Assembly: GCA_963580455.1 (NCBI GenBank)
Contig: OY756965.1
Coordinates: forward strand, 20,992,902-21,056,901
Direction: 5' to 3'
Length of the DNA stretch: 64,000 bases
Origin: Euonymus europaeus
Lineage: Eukaryota; Streptophyta; Magnoliopsida; Celastrales; Celastraceae
The notes below the pieces were generated by a model. That model worked only from the letters and a program-made list of their open reading frames with translations, did not search any database and was not told where the DNA came from. This document shows, piece by piece, positions 1 through 10,925 of this stretch (positions are counted from its first letter, which is position 1; the number at the start of each line of letters is the position of its first letter). Made by a program: the position numbers and the translations under genes.

Positions 1-375
1 TTTAACTGGCAAAAGTGTGAAGACTGCAATTACCGGACGAACGTCGACGATGGTGTTGTGAGGACCTGCCTGAATTGCTTCATGGGCAATGGGGGTTCGT
101 CAGGAGGAACAAAGTTGTATCTATACCAATATGGTGTTTCTTTTGGAGACTTTCTGACTTCTGTTGGAGGGACTTGTTGCTGCCAACCGGCCAAGCCACT
201 CGAGAAAATTGTGAAAATTGCCTATGAAAGGCTAAACAACCCAAAAAGTAGGTCGTACGACCTTATTACTTATAATTGTGAGACGTTTGCAACAGAATGT
301 TCCACAGGCCAGGGAGTGAGTGGACAGGTAGTTAATGCAGTGCAGAAGCCTGTGCATCTCTGTGTCATCCTGTAA
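1..375 (+). CDS. LRAT-domain (LEAD-type) protein, 3' end only
   Basis: The reading frame is open from the first base of the window and ends at a TAA at 373-375, so this is the last exon (or part of it) of a gene starting outside. The translation shows a Cys-rich stretch (CEDC, then TCLNCF), a hydrophobic segment with YLYQYGVSFGDFL, GGTCCC, and then the NC motif in YNCETFATECSTG. The NCE(D/T)FA core with an upstream conserved His outside the window is the hallmark of LRAT-like NlpC/P60 enzymes, of which plants have a small family of unknown physiological role (often annotated LEAD or LRAT-domain proteins). The Cys of the NC motif would be the nucleophile. No polyadenylation signal was assigned. 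The N-terminal half, including the catalytic His, cannot be assessed here. Confidence 0.85.
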   Translation, partial: FNWQKCEDCNYRTNVDDGVVRTCLNCFMGNGGSSGGTKLYLYQYGVSFGDFLTSVGGTCCCQPAKPLEKIVKIAYERLNNPKSRSYDLITYNCETFATECSTGQGVSGQVVNAVQKPVHLCVIL

Positions 376-2070
376 TATCGAAGCATAAAATCTGTGGTTG
401 AAAGTTCTAAATTATTATATATAATATGCTGTATGAGTGTGGGGTTTGGAATAATTATAAGTCACTGTACTGTATGAATATATGTTCTGTGTTTTTTTTT
501 TGTTTGTTTGTTGAGAAACTATAAATTTTATATCATAAGAGGAGAAAATTAAAAACCCTTATTCTCTGGAGACTCATAATGAGAGACTAGACCTAAATCC
601 ATGGACAATAAGAACGAAAGTGCTAACGTCCAATAAGAAAAGACACTTGCCAAGACAACAACAAATCCAAAAGGATAGAAAGCCCACAAACTGAACATTA
701 ATTAACAACTAATATGTCTCATGGCAGAAACCTCATGGAGTCAATTGCGAATCATACCTTTAATTACTTGAATTGTGAGATTGTTGAACTTGTAAAAATA
801 ATTAGAATTTACTTCGAGAAGCCTTAGTTGCAAGAAAATATGCACAACCATTAATTTCTTTATAAATGTGCTTGAATTGAAAATTCACAGTTCCACAACT
901 TTCTTCAATATCCATCATATAAGAATTGAAACACTTCTATCACTGTCTTAGAGATTTTTTCAACCCATATACAGACTTCTTTAGCTTGCAAATAATATCT
1001 TTCATCTGGTTCAATTATGAAGATCTGTTATCATGCACTTTTCATGTTGAATCTTACTTTTATTTTGAACAAAAAAATGTCATTGAATTCTTTTTTTTAA
1101 ACAATATGAAATTCATAAGGAGAAATTTTATATCGTTGAATTCATAAATCGATCAGAATATAAATATAAATTTTAATTTTTTTAAAATATATTGGAGCCC
1201 AAAATTTAGGTACATATTTTAGAATTCTTCTATATAGGAATTCTAAAATGAGGTATACCTTTTGGGGTTCAAATTATTTTTTTAAAAAATTATATTTATA
1301 TTTTAATTGATTTTGTGAATCCAATGATTTTTTTTTCAAAACGAAAATCAAATTTATTGTGATTGAAACATCCAATGTTTTAACTTTATATCTAACAATA
1401 TAGAATTGTTATATCTTTTTCTTATTGAATTTTATTTTTGTTTCAAAAAATATTATGTTTTAACTTTATATCTAACAATATTGAATTCATAAAAACAATC
1501 AAAAATATAAATATAAATATAAATATTTTAGTTTTAAAATAAATTATTTGAACCCTAAAAGTGAGCCCAAAACAACGATATATTTTTAGTTCGAAATAAA
1601 AATCAAATTCACCGTGATTGAAACATCCAACGTGTTTTAACTTTATATCCGACAATCTAAAGTAATACATTCAATGATAGCATTCATTTCAAACCATGTA
1701 ATGGAATTATTGCCATAATAATTGGAAAAAGCAGCGATGAACTTACCTCTGCTTTCTCTAATGATCCCTCCACCTCAGAGTGACCAAGATTGCCCAAATA
1801 ACTGTCATCACAATTAACTTTAACAACATTGGGGGAGGGGGATAACAGTATAAAACACTTGTCTTATGTTTAGGCATAACATGATTAGAATTTAGAATGA
1901 AGTGGATTTTTCCTGAAAGGAATGCCAAATATTTTGCAAAAATAAGACCAAACATTTGCCGCAAGAGAACCATCCACCAGAAGATATTGTGTAGCTTCAT
2001 TTTGGGGGCTGACTTGGCAGCAATGACATTTAGAAACTATAGGGATACATATGTGCTACCTACCAATCCA
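376..2070. other. AT-rich intergenic stretch with repeat relics
   Basis: There is no convincing gene here. The short ORFs are AT-rich and resemble no family I know. The stretch contains a minus-strand copy of the dispersed retroposon-tail family (about 524-604), a long imperfect hairpin (1139-1327) and three diverged copies of a sequence around TTTTAACTTTATATC (about 1375-1395, 1458-1475, 1635-1652), each preceded or followed by similar AT-rich sequence. Confidence 0.6.
1139..1327. repeat. Long imperfect hairpin (foldback/MITE-like)
   Basis: The sequence from about 1139 to 1230 is roughly the reverse complement of about 1235 to 1327, with the centre around TTCTATATAGGAA. The arms share GAATATAAATATAAATTTT-like sequence, a GGAGCCCAAAA/TTTTGGGGTTC pair and a TTTTAGAATTC next to the loop. 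A related half-copy lies at about 1485-1570. It could be a decayed MITE or a transcribed hairpin; nothing beyond the inverted structure is visible. Confidence 0.6.
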
Positions 2071-2074
2071 TAAA

Positions 2075-2140
2075 AGCCAATGATTGCAGGAACGGTGACG
2101 TGGAGTAGCTATAAAGAGTCGTCCAAGCTAATAACACCTG
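2075..2140 (+). repeat. MYB-array unit 1, left flank of the Harbinger insertion
   Basis: Bases 2075-2137 match 11345-11412 closely, sharing GACGTGGAGTAGCT and GTCGTCCAAGCTAATAACACC. The match stops at the Harbinger left end and resumes right of the element (7600-7665 matches 11435-11495, for example GTGGACATCAACATTGA and TTTATAGGTGGGGG). The 11.4-kb copy therefore represents the site without the transposon. Confidence 0.8.
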
Positions 2141-2645
2141 CCCCCCGTTTGGATCAGAGTATTGTCGTAGCTTATAAGCTGGCGGATAAGCTAGTGTTTT
2201 ATAAGCTGTGAAATAAGCTTTCAAACAAGCTGTGTGGTGTTTGGATGAGAGTATGTCATGCATAGAGTATAAGCTGTTCAATTTACCTTTAGGGGTATTA
2301 TTTAAGCAATTCTTCATACATGTATTTATAACAACATTGTTTAATTAATTTAAATTCTCGAACTTCCATTAAACTTCAAAATTCGAATGAAAATTATTAT
2401 AAATATTTTTTAACCAAAATTTAAACAAACAAATAAATAAATGTGGAAAATTCATACAACATAGATTGAACAAATAGACGTACACACGAACATATATTAG
2501 CAAATTCGCAATATTTTTTTTCCAATCACACATACGAATACATCTTTCACAAATACACGTGGTACACATACATACATACATCACAGTTGAACGTGGAATT
2601 TTTTTTTGAATCAATCATACATAGAAGATACATGTTCCCTTACAC

Positions 2646-3896
2646 CTATCGTAGTGCAGCAGCAATTCTATCTCTTATTGTACCCATGTTCTGATCGTCA
2701 GTAACGTCGTCACCCTCTCCGATATATGTCTCTGTATCATCCATTGCGGAGCTACTGGAATCTCCCCCCACCTCCTCTAACTGCTCATCAGTCCCAGTCC
2801 GCTGACGAATGTAATTATGCAACCCACAACACGCATACACAAAGTCCACCTGTGAAGGAAATCCATAATTAGACATATCCCGTAAAATCTTCCATCTTTG
2901 TTTGGTGACCCCGAACGTCCTCTCTATGACATTACGGAGATGTGCATGTCTGCGGTTGAATCTCTCTCGTGGTCCGCTAACCCGTCGTCCATTAATCCAG
3001 TCCGGCAAATGATACCTCTCGCCCCGATAAGGAGCGAGGTACCCCGGCTTGTTTGCATACCCCGAATCGACCAAGTAATATTTTCCTACATCAATTACAA
3101 GCCCGTCAACGTAATAGAGATTATAATATTGAATCCAAACTCATGATTCAAAAAAATCAAACTCACCTTCCGGTGGATGAGGGAAGTCAAACCCCGGTAT
3201 CGAAAGAACGTGGTCCAAGACACGTGCATCATGCCCTGAACCCTCGAACCCAGCAGCAACAAACAAGAACATCATGTCAAAATCACATATTGCCAATACA
3301 TTTTGGCTCGTTACACCCTTCCTATTAATGTACGGAATTCTTTGATCCCGAGGAACCACTGCCGGTACATGAGTCCCATCCATAGCTCCTATCGTATTCC
3401 TAAAAGGATGTAATTTTCGATCTCTCATAATCTTAGCCGGGACTTCAGAGAATTGGTTTTCTCTCGGTTTAATCACGTCCACTGCCAATAACTTTACAGA
3501 GTCAAGAACTCTGTGGACCAACCTATTTACTGTCTCTGTGGAGTGTTGAAACCGCTCTGCTGCTAACCTGTTGCTACCACCCTGCCCCAGTGTAAATAAA
3601 AATATGCCCACCATCTCTGGTATAGCCGTGTTTTGAGTTGGTGCTAGCCTGTAGTGTGTGGCAAGATCATTACAAAGGGCCCAAAACAAATTAACTGGCA
3701 TTCGAAAACTTTCCTGGCACCGAGTGGGATGTCCAGTTAACACTTCTCTCACAAATTGCGCCCCTGTAAGTGCGGAATTCCGACAACGGACTCGCGGCAC
3801 AGCTGGTCTATGTGCGGCATAAAATTGAGCTGCAGCTGCGGCAGCTAACACAAATACATCATCCTGCTCATCTTCAGAACTCGAACCATTGTCCAT
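2646..3896 (-). CDS. PIF/Harbinger transposase (HARBI1-like DDE endonuclease)
   Basis: Two exons on the minus strand: 3896-3167 and 3085-2646, joined by an 81-bp GT-AG intron; 389 aa. The ATG at 3896 was chosen because it gives the acidic MDNGSSSEDEQDD start typical of these proteins; an upstream in-frame Met adds only a Phe-rich low-complexity stretch. The helix-turn-helix-like region spans about residues 90-130 (GGSNRLAAERFQHSTETVNR). The DDE catalytic residues are all present: D173 in GAMDGTH, D250 in LVDSGYAN and E298 in RNVIERTFG. The C-terminus ends IRDRIAAALR, as in plant relatives. The protein cuts and pastes the element, normally together with the Myb-like partner encoded next to it. 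There are no internal stops or frameshifts. The second D is split from the first by the intron, so reading only one exon would make the gene look broken. Confidence 0.92.
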
Positions 3897-4283
3897 TTCT
3901 ATATAAAAGAAAACATCCATATCATAATTCATTTGATTAAAATGAATGCACATTCTGCAGTATATGCAAATGAGGAAAAAAAAATCATGGGAAAAAAATA
4001 ATATAAGATGACCTCTCCAACCCTGTACAGGCCAAAGGTTGGCAGCAAAAAAAAAAAAAAAAGACAATTGTACACCAAAACAGTATGATCTCTAATGTAA
4101 AGACATTCAAAACATTTAAGGCAGCATCGACTCTTACAAATGTAGCTCAATTAAATTAATATCCGAATCAAACAACATGTCTCATTCTCAAACAAAAACA
4201 CAAACAAAAAACACAAATGTCCCACAGTCCCAAATAAATAACAAATCCAAACCATCCGAACAACATAAAAACAAGTTCATAAG

Positions 4284-5485
4284 CTACTCTCTATCACTCT
4301 CAAACTTCATGATAATGTAACCACTACGGAAAGAAGGCAGCATGTCTAGGAAAATTCCCCTATACCGGGGTTCAGTCACCAACTCCAAACCAAAGTAATA
4401 CTGCGCCGCTGATAGCTCTCCAGCGGACATTAACTCATTGAGGGCAGCCCTGGCTTCATCTCTTTTTTCAGGAGCTGGAGTGGCAAAAACAGCTGCAGTG
4501 CCACCAGCAGCGGAGCCCGCAGCAGATGCTGGAGAAGATGCAGGCGCTGATTCATTTCTCCCCTTCAGCCTCGTAATACTGATCTCATTATGGACCTCCA
4601 ACGCACTAGCAATCCGGGTCATTGTTGCATCATCTTCAGTTGCCTTTGATCCGGATTTTCGCTTCCTTGAACTTGAACTGATTTTTTGACTTGCAGAGGG
4701 CATGAGCGGGCTGCTTCTGTTCCCGGAAGCAGGGGCAGTAACTCCACGCCTAGAAATAGGAGTAGTGAAATCATCTTTGCTTGGAGAGGTGGCTGTAGAT
4801 CTCACATCATCCATAAGGGCATCCACATCCACGGGGAGCGGGGTATAGACATCATCGTTGTCAAACCAATCTGTCTGGTGCAGGGGTACTTCATCTGTCT
4901 GAGTATCTGGGACGAGGTTTCCAGCTTTAGGAGGGACACAATACTTGCCAGTTGCAACACCTCCAGCAAAGCAGAAATCTAACTGGTCACGATACCGGAA
5001 ACCATGTTTTTTGAACTTTGCGTAGTCTTTATTTTCCTGTGAGAAAAACAGGGTTGTGAGAAAAGTATTGTAGAATAACCACACATAAACGAAATGATGC
5101 AATCATAAAGGAAATTCACAATACAAGTACTTGTTACCTTAATTTTTAATTGCCACCAATCATCACTCATATCAACTCTTCCGGTAAGGGGGTCCCATCC
5201 AAGACCAGTATCGTTCTTGGTCATGCGGGTCCACAAGGTCCACTCCTTTCTCAATTGATCCCATTTATTTTTTAAGGCTTCTTTTTTGAAAGCCAGCCCA
5301 GTGCGTGTCTGAAATTTGTCTCTGACTTCCACCCATTCGAATTTGGACACCGGGGAACCGGGTGTCCTTATGACGGACTGAATAGTTTCCACGCATATGT
5401 CAACCAATGCATCAACTGAACTCTCATCCCATCTGGCCTTTTCAGCCTCAAACTGAGAGCATGACTGCTTCCCGTGTCTCAACAT
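4284..5485 (-). CDS. PIF/Harbinger Myb/SANT-like DNA-binding protein
   Basis: Two exons on the minus strand: 5485-5138 and 5036-4284, with a 99-bp GT-AG intron in phase 0; 366 aa. Exon 1 holds a Myb/SANT-like (Myb_DNA-bind_3 type) domain, about residues 17-116, with the pattern ARWDESSVDALVDIC, FKKEALKNKWDQLRKEW and GWDPLTG, followed by a conserved ENKDYAKFKKHG across the splice. The rest is low-complexity (Ser, Ala, Pro) with a basic KRKSGSK patch that could be a nuclear signal, and a C-terminal helix (ALNELMSAGELSAAQYYFGLEL) common in this family. In PIF/Pong/Harbinger elements this second ORF binds the element ends and is needed with the transposase. It lies upstream of the transposase in the same direction. 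No defect is visible. Confidence 0.88.
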
Positions 5486-7551
5486 TGTCTAATTCGAAGT
5501 CAATTGGTGTCCAAAGAAGTAAAGAGAAGGCACAATGAAATCACCAAAAATAAGCAAACAACCAATCCACTTATCATGAAAATGCAGCTCCACATTCTGG
5601 AGATAAAAATTGGGACAGCACAATACCAAGACTGCATGCATGTAATTACAAATACATATGTAGATCAAGATATAAATTTGTCATCGAAGTTGGAAAAAAA
5701 TTCCCATTGCAGGAGAATAATATATGTTGTGCCATCAAAATATCAATTCCATACAAGAGAAGAGAGCGCAAGTAGAGAGCATACCTTCTGTAATTATGTG
5801 TTATCACAAGCCTTGCATACGAGAAGAAGAGAGCCCAAGACTGCAAAACAGGATTTGAATCAAGCCTTGCATGTATTTTAAATTTTGTTGTAATTATGCA
5901 AGAGAGAATAACAATATTGTGTACTGAAATAGTGAAAGGAGGAGCAGTGGCTAGGTTCAAAGAAGAAATGCCTAATGAATTTGTGTTAAGAGCTTTCAAG
6001 GTCATCACATCATTACATCAAGTTCCAGGCAGCAAAAGGAATAAAGTTATGTAGGGTAGATTGACTAATTGTAATTTATTACTGTGTACAAGTGTTGAGA
6101 GACATATATGTACATGCATTCTTTTGTGGACTACAGAATTATTTGATTACTAATGGCTTCATGAAAATGTAATGATTCATTAAGTAGCTCACAAGTATTA
6201 AATATTGTTATCACTAGCAACATCGATGCCTAACAAGTAACAACTAAACCTGACTCTAAGATGACACAACTTTCAAGGCTGCGTAGTATTTTAGAAACAA
6301 TGTTGACTCTAAATACTTTTGGTTAAAACTCACATCATGAAAATGTAATGATTCAAAGCAAATCCATTCTCAGATTCATAAAGAAGAAAAACCATGTGAA
6401 GGTTCAAATATCTCAGATTCATAAAGCTTTTAAATACTAAACACTTTTAATTACGGTTTTCATGGACTATTGAAAGGAAAAAAAATATTATTGCTTACTT
6501 GATCTCACACTAAAGAGGAATCGCCTTACGACTAGAATTTAGGCTGTCAAGGAAACAATACAATCCCCTGCTCCGAAGTTGCACCTAATGGGTTAAAGGA
6601 TTCAATGTGTCATCCTAAAAAATCCGGCAGTTTAATGGAGGTTTATAAAGAGAATAAAAAACAAAGGTAGTCTAGGAGATGAATCAGTTTTTCACATTCA
6701 TCTAAGAAAAGAACAAAAATAATTAAGCGAAAAATTGCCTATAATGCAGAACCAGTAAAAAAGCACATATAAGTGCTCTCTGTTTCCCGACCTTACGGGA
6801 CTGTCTTTTGGTTGCACAAGAAGCAGCAATACAAACATATACAATTTCAGCATAAATTAACAGAAAAATCCAGATATAGAACAATGGCAGAAGCATAAAT
6901 GGCAATTAAATGCAATTTCACCATCAATTTTAAAATAAAATCTAGAGATGGCAACTATCAATGGAGCAGAAGTGATCCGAAATTTACACTAAAAAAACAG
7001 TCCTTCTTCAACATCAACTCGTGAAAAGCAGAGCTTCAATAGCAAATAATTAAATTTTCATTAATGAAATTCATCACAACAAACTCAACAATGCACAACA
7101 TTATCCAATGGAGAGAATGAGAGAGGGAATTAAGACAAAAATTTCGGCCAAACCTCAACAAAATCATTAAGGTTCCAGAGAACCCTAAATTTGCTTGTAG
7201 GTGATGAGATGGGGGAAAGTTGGGTGGAGGGGAAAACGCAATGAAGGCGAGAAGAACATACCTGAACCCTCGATGTTGGTCGGCCACGCAGAATCGATGG
7301 CAACAGACTGCGATGGGTGAGAGGCAGCCTCACTCATACGTTTGCGAGAGATGAGCAGGTCTGTGCGAGGCAGGTCTGTGCGAGGGGATAAGCTTGGGGA
7401 TAAATTTGTCAAATGCGTCGAGATTTCAGCGTCTACATTGACACGTGTGCGAATCTCGACCCAGCGTTCAAGTCAGCGTTCCAGTCAGCGTAGAATCATG
7501 TTTGGCATGGATCAGCGTATACAAGCGTCATACGCTAGCGTATACGCTTAT
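5486..7551. other. Non-coding part of the Harbinger element upstream of its ORFs
   Basis: About 2 kb between the Myb-like start codon and the right TIR contains no protein I can support. The 7030-7420 portion is richer in G and C and has several overlapping short ORFs on the minus strand, which fits a transcribed leader or promoter region of the element. Short direct repeats of GTCAGCGTT and GCAGGTCTGTGCGAGG occur at 7355-7490, close to the right end. Confidence 0.5.
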
Positions 7552-7713
7552 ACACGCTGATCCAAACAAGGCCCTGGTTTGCAAAAACTGCATTGGCCAC
7601 ACCAACCATTGGTGGGATGCGGACCGTGGACATCAACATTGAATTTCGTTTATAGGTGGGGGATGAGAACTAATAGCAAAGGTATGGTCTCTATTCTCTA
7701 CTTGACTCCTCCC

Positions 7714-7947
7714 CTTATTAATTTTGACGGCAGCGCTATGAGAAATCCTGAAGATTCAAAGGAAGGTGTGATTTGAATTAGTAATGGAATTTTTGTGGCT
7801 GGTTTTTCAAATTATTATGGTTTCAATTCTATTACCTTTGCTAAAATTATGGCTACATATGATGACATAAATCTTGTTGTTTCCTTAGGTATCTATAAGC
7901 TCCTCGTTGAATTTGACTCTTTAATTGTTATCAACATTCTCTCTTAG
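7714..7947 (+). pseudogene. RNase H-like (RVT_3) domain fragment with one in-frame stop
   Basis: Read in one frame, the 78 codons give LINFDGSAMRNPEDSKEGVI, a TGA stop at 7774-7776, then ISNGIFVAGFS, IMATYDDINLVVSLG and LLVEFDSLIVINIL. This follows the order of plant RNase H-like domains of reverse-transcriptase origin: first catalytic Asp in the FDGS motif, the Glu/Ala helix, and Asp in the EFDS motif. The stop replaces the usual Arg codon (CGA to TGA). It is a fragment of a retroelement or a domesticated RNase H-like gene, inserted in array unit 1 just right of the Harbinger element. Confidence 0.75.
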
Positions 7948-8123
7948 AAGGCTATATATAAATAGACACTGGTCATAACAAATCATATTAATATTAAATA
8001 TAAATATTAGTATTGTTGGGTATACACACGTGATTAAGACTATATATATCGGTTAAGTATGAGAAAATTAAGGGATGATTATATAAACAAAATGTTCATA
8101 ACCTAATGTCTTAATATTTTAAA

Positions 8124-9209
8124 GAGATAAAGGCTAGAAAAACCCGTATACTTTTAAAAAGATTAATTAAGCCCTCATATTTTATTTCGAAATAAATGTC
8201 CTCTCGTACTTTGAACATTGCGCTAAACAAGCCCTTTAGTCCATTTCCGTTATCACAGTAACGACGTGACAGTTAGATACATGTGATTTATTTCCTTTTA
8301 GTAGTTCATCATGAGTAACGTGGCACACTAGTGTCATGAACCAATAAAATAAAGATTTCTTTATTTTAAATATGTTTTGAAGAATAATAGTTTTACATTT
8401 ATTACTCAAATTAAACCTAAAATTGAAATAAGAATCATTCTTCCTCAGATCTAATTGAAATGATATCCATTAGCGATCAAATTGAAACTTCGTTGGATTT
8501 AAAGGCACCATTCTTCTCACCGAGACAATAACCATAACCGATCTCATCCTAGTAGCTATCTTCATACAGCTATTATTTTTGCATAGTGCTCCTCGATGAT
8601 TCCGTTGTAGCAACCCTAAATTGAAACAAACCCTATAAATTGAAACAAACCCAAAATGGAACCCTAAGTTGAACAAAACCCAAAGTCGAACCGAACCCCA
8701 AACGACTTCTGGCCTTTTGACCGCACTGATAATGAATTGGACGAAGGAGAGGGGAAGCTCCGCCACATCGCCGCATGAAGACGGGAGCTAAAAGTCGGAG
8801 AGGGAGAGAGGTTTCGTGAAGGATGAGGGGCTGGTAGAAGATTGAAGTGATTTAAGATAATAAAAAATTGCAAAATCTAATCGGAGGTTGTTGTTGAAGG
8901 AAGCTTACACTGGGCGGAGATGAAGGAATCTGGATAGGAGCTTCTTCCATGATCTTCGCTTTCCCTTTTTTATTTACATTAAAAATGTTTGATTTTAATT
9001 TTCTTGGGTTTTAAAATAGGTGGGTTGTTTAAATTCATGTATAATAATTAATTTACAGTCATTTACAATCTTCTTTCTTTATATGAAAGACAAGTCAAAT
9101 ATTATGATTACAACAGTTCATAAGGGCTAACGGAGCATGAAATCTAAAGTATAGGGGCTAGATTGATCATTTTTTTCAAAGTACAAAGGGCTTTTTTAGC
9201 CCTTACCCC
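8124..9209. mobile_element. Non-autonomous MULE-like transposon with perfect 9-bp TSD
   Basis: The 1,086-bp element is bounded by TATTTTAAA on both sides (8115-8123 and 9210-9218), a perfect 9-bp target duplication. The terminal inverted repeats are about 60 bp and imperfect: the left begins GAGATAAAGGCTAGAAAAA and the right, on the other strand, GGGGTAAGGGCTAAAAAAG. A 9-bp duplication with long TIRs points to Mutator-like elements. No transposase is visible. The interior has repeated ATTGAAACAAACCC blocks at about 8620-8660 and GC-richer sequence at 8690-8830 that might be captured. The flanks continue the MYB-array unit, which lacks this element in units 2 and 3. Confidence 0.88.
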
Positions 9210-9398
9210 TATTTTAAAAGTGTAAAAATATTTTATGATTACATAAAGGTTATTTTTATATAGAATATTATTGTTGAAATTTTTTACTGTATGTATTTGA
9301 TATACGAGAATATCTATACTTATATACATGCACTCTTGACATGCGTTTATTAATTTGTGGTCGCAACCCATCAATTTTGCTCTCATACATATTTTAAA

Positions 9399-10261
9399 GG
9401 CGGACTTAAAAAACGGACTTTTAATTCTAGCCCTTAGATTAATACAAGTGATGAGATTTAGATGACCTTCACTAATTCTTCTCCTCGCGTCTTCCGTCTC
9501 TCTGTCCTCTCTGTCCAGCATCGCTCCTCTGGTATCCTCCATCGCGAACAACCCAGCAGCGGCGTCTCCTCCATCGTGTCCAGCAATCGCATCTCCTCCA
9601 AGCCTCTGGCGGAGGAGTTTGTGGGTTGTTTTCTTTTACTTCATTGGAGTATGGATCCAATGAATCAAAAGAAAAGGAAAAGGATAATGTTAAAGAGCTA
9701 AGCTTGGAGATAGATGGAGATCATAGCGACAAGGGTGAAGATGAGGACGAAGAGAATCACGACGAAGGAATCGGTGCAAAAGAGGATGACAGGGAAGATG
9801 ATTATGTCTCTGTTTTTCCTCTGCAAATTTTGTAAATTATTGCTTTTAATGTTTTTAACTTTTAATAGTACTACTTCTTTGTTTTTCAAAGATAGTATTG
9901 TTGGTTCATCTCGAGGTCTAATAGTTTTTGTATTACAATATTGAAGAACTGAGTTCCTATATATATATATACATACATTTTTGTGTAATCCAAGCTTCTC
10001 CATGATTCTCTTACTGTCAACTTCAAAGTTATGAACCTGATAACTGTATCCTAGAGGCTGTACGAGAGAGTCTAGTGAGCCGCGATAGAGATCTTGTCGG
10101 ATTTCGGAGCTGGATCAGGGAGTCTCGATGGAGGAAGACGCGAGGAAGTTGTCGTAATAGATTTAGCTAGGTAAGAGCTGGACCAGCCGTCCCTGACCTT
10201 CAGATTCATCAAACGGCCCTAAACAGAAGTCCATTATTTCAGTCCTTATTATAGGGCCGCA
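9399..10261. mobile_element. Insertion in array unit 1, probably a TIR element
   Basis: Units 2 and 3 read continuously from GTTTATTAA-TTGTGGC-GCAACC into CACGTGAATTGTC-type sequence (12600-12650; 18178-18225). In unit 1 the same two blocks are separated by about 870 bp. The ends are weakly complementary (left GGCGGACTTAAAAAACGG and GCCCTTAGATTAA; right, reverse strand, GCGGCCCTATAATAAGG and GGGCCGTTTGATGAA), as in some Mutator-like elements. The interior (9460-9830) has GC-rich sequence and overlapping ORFs without recognisable domains, possibly captured gene sequence. I found no clear target duplication. Confidence 0.65.
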
Positions 10262-10520
10262 GGTGAATTGTCCCACACAGTACTTGTATGCATTTCAGCA
10301 GCATATTAACTCGACGTCGCAGTACAGATTAATTGCTTTGCGCGTGACGAGAATTACGACAGTGACATTGCAAGTAACTCGACTTTCCACATGGACCACC
10401 CCACAACCCATGTGGGGGAATCCTCACGAATGCATGAAAGGTATATCTACATTTATATATCTATGTATATGGACGGCACTGAATATTTGTTAGTTTAATT
10501 TGAATTGAATATTGAGTAGG
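10262..10520 (+). repeat. MYB-array unit 1, upstream-type segment
   Basis: This segment matches unit 3 at about 18205-18600 (CGCGTGAGGAGAATTACGACAGTG-type sequence, then CACAACCCATG) and unit 2 at about 12640-12845 (GGCACTGAATATTTGTTAGTTT and GAATTGAATAT, then GGGGAAGA). It lies where the distal promoter of a MYB gene would be, but no MYB exon follows. After about 10520 the similarity ends. Confidence 0.75.
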
Positions 10521-10768
10521 GGAAGACTACATACGTATATTGCGAGTCTGCATATATGGGTGTAGTAAAAAACTTGTTTCACCCAGTGTTTCAAATATCG
10601 GTTTGTGCCGGCAGGTTGAATCGGGTATCGAGGATCCACCGATTTTATTACACTTAAAATATGATCAGGTTGTATCACGCCGGTTAAAACCGATTGAACC
10701 GGTGTTACGTCGGTTAAAATATCAGTCTGCATCATCTCACATTAGCGGATATAAAATACTAGAACTAA

Positions 10769-10925
10769 TCAGTAGTATTACATAATGAACCATGGAGTGC
10801 CATTCTCACACTCCAGCTAGGAAAAGGACAATAAACTATCACCAGGTTAATTTTTTTTATATATATTTTATATCTAGTAATATTCCCTTTTCTTGTTTTC
10901 CTCGTGGTGCTCTAAATGCTATAAA
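10769..10925 (+). repeat. Duplicate of 24602-24770
   Basis: The sequence from TCAGTAGTATTACATAATG through CACACTCCAGCTAGGAAAAGG and CTATCACCAGGTTAA to CCTCGTGGTG matches 24602-24770 almost base for base, apart from the T-rich or (TTTA)n centre. In unit 3 this block lies about 1.7 kb beyond MYB-B. In unit 1 it sits right after the upstream segment, which suggests that the MYB gene between them was deleted in unit 1. Confidence 0.8.

Larger units (their letters stand above)
2141..7573 (-). mobile_element. PIF/Harbinger DNA transposon with both element proteins
   Basis: The element is about 5.43 kb. The left end reads CCCCCCGTTTGGATCAG and the right end, on the other strand, GGCCTTGTTTGGATCAG, so the terminal inverted repeats share GTTTGGATCAG. 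A CTG trinucleotide lies immediately outside both ends (2138-2140 and 7574-7576), fitting the 3-bp target duplication of this superfamily, although the usual target is TTA/TAA. Inside are a two-exon DDE transposase and a two-exon Myb/SANT-like protein, both on the minus strand, which is the standard PIF/Harbinger gene pair. A paralogous empty site exists at about 11412 in the same window. Subterminal copies of ATAAGCTG/CAGCTTAT occur at the left end. Both ORFs are open, so the copy may be recent and possibly autonomous. Confidence 0.93.

Noticed and set aside
5474..6008. Overlapping ORFs of 120-135 aa on both strands inside the Harbinger element
   Set aside because: They overlap each other, have no recognisable domain and lie upstream of the element's real ORFs.
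9462..9835. Three overlapping short ORFs in the second unit 1 insertion
   Set aside because: They are low-complexity (Ser-rich or Asp/Glu-rich) in different frames, with no splice or family support.
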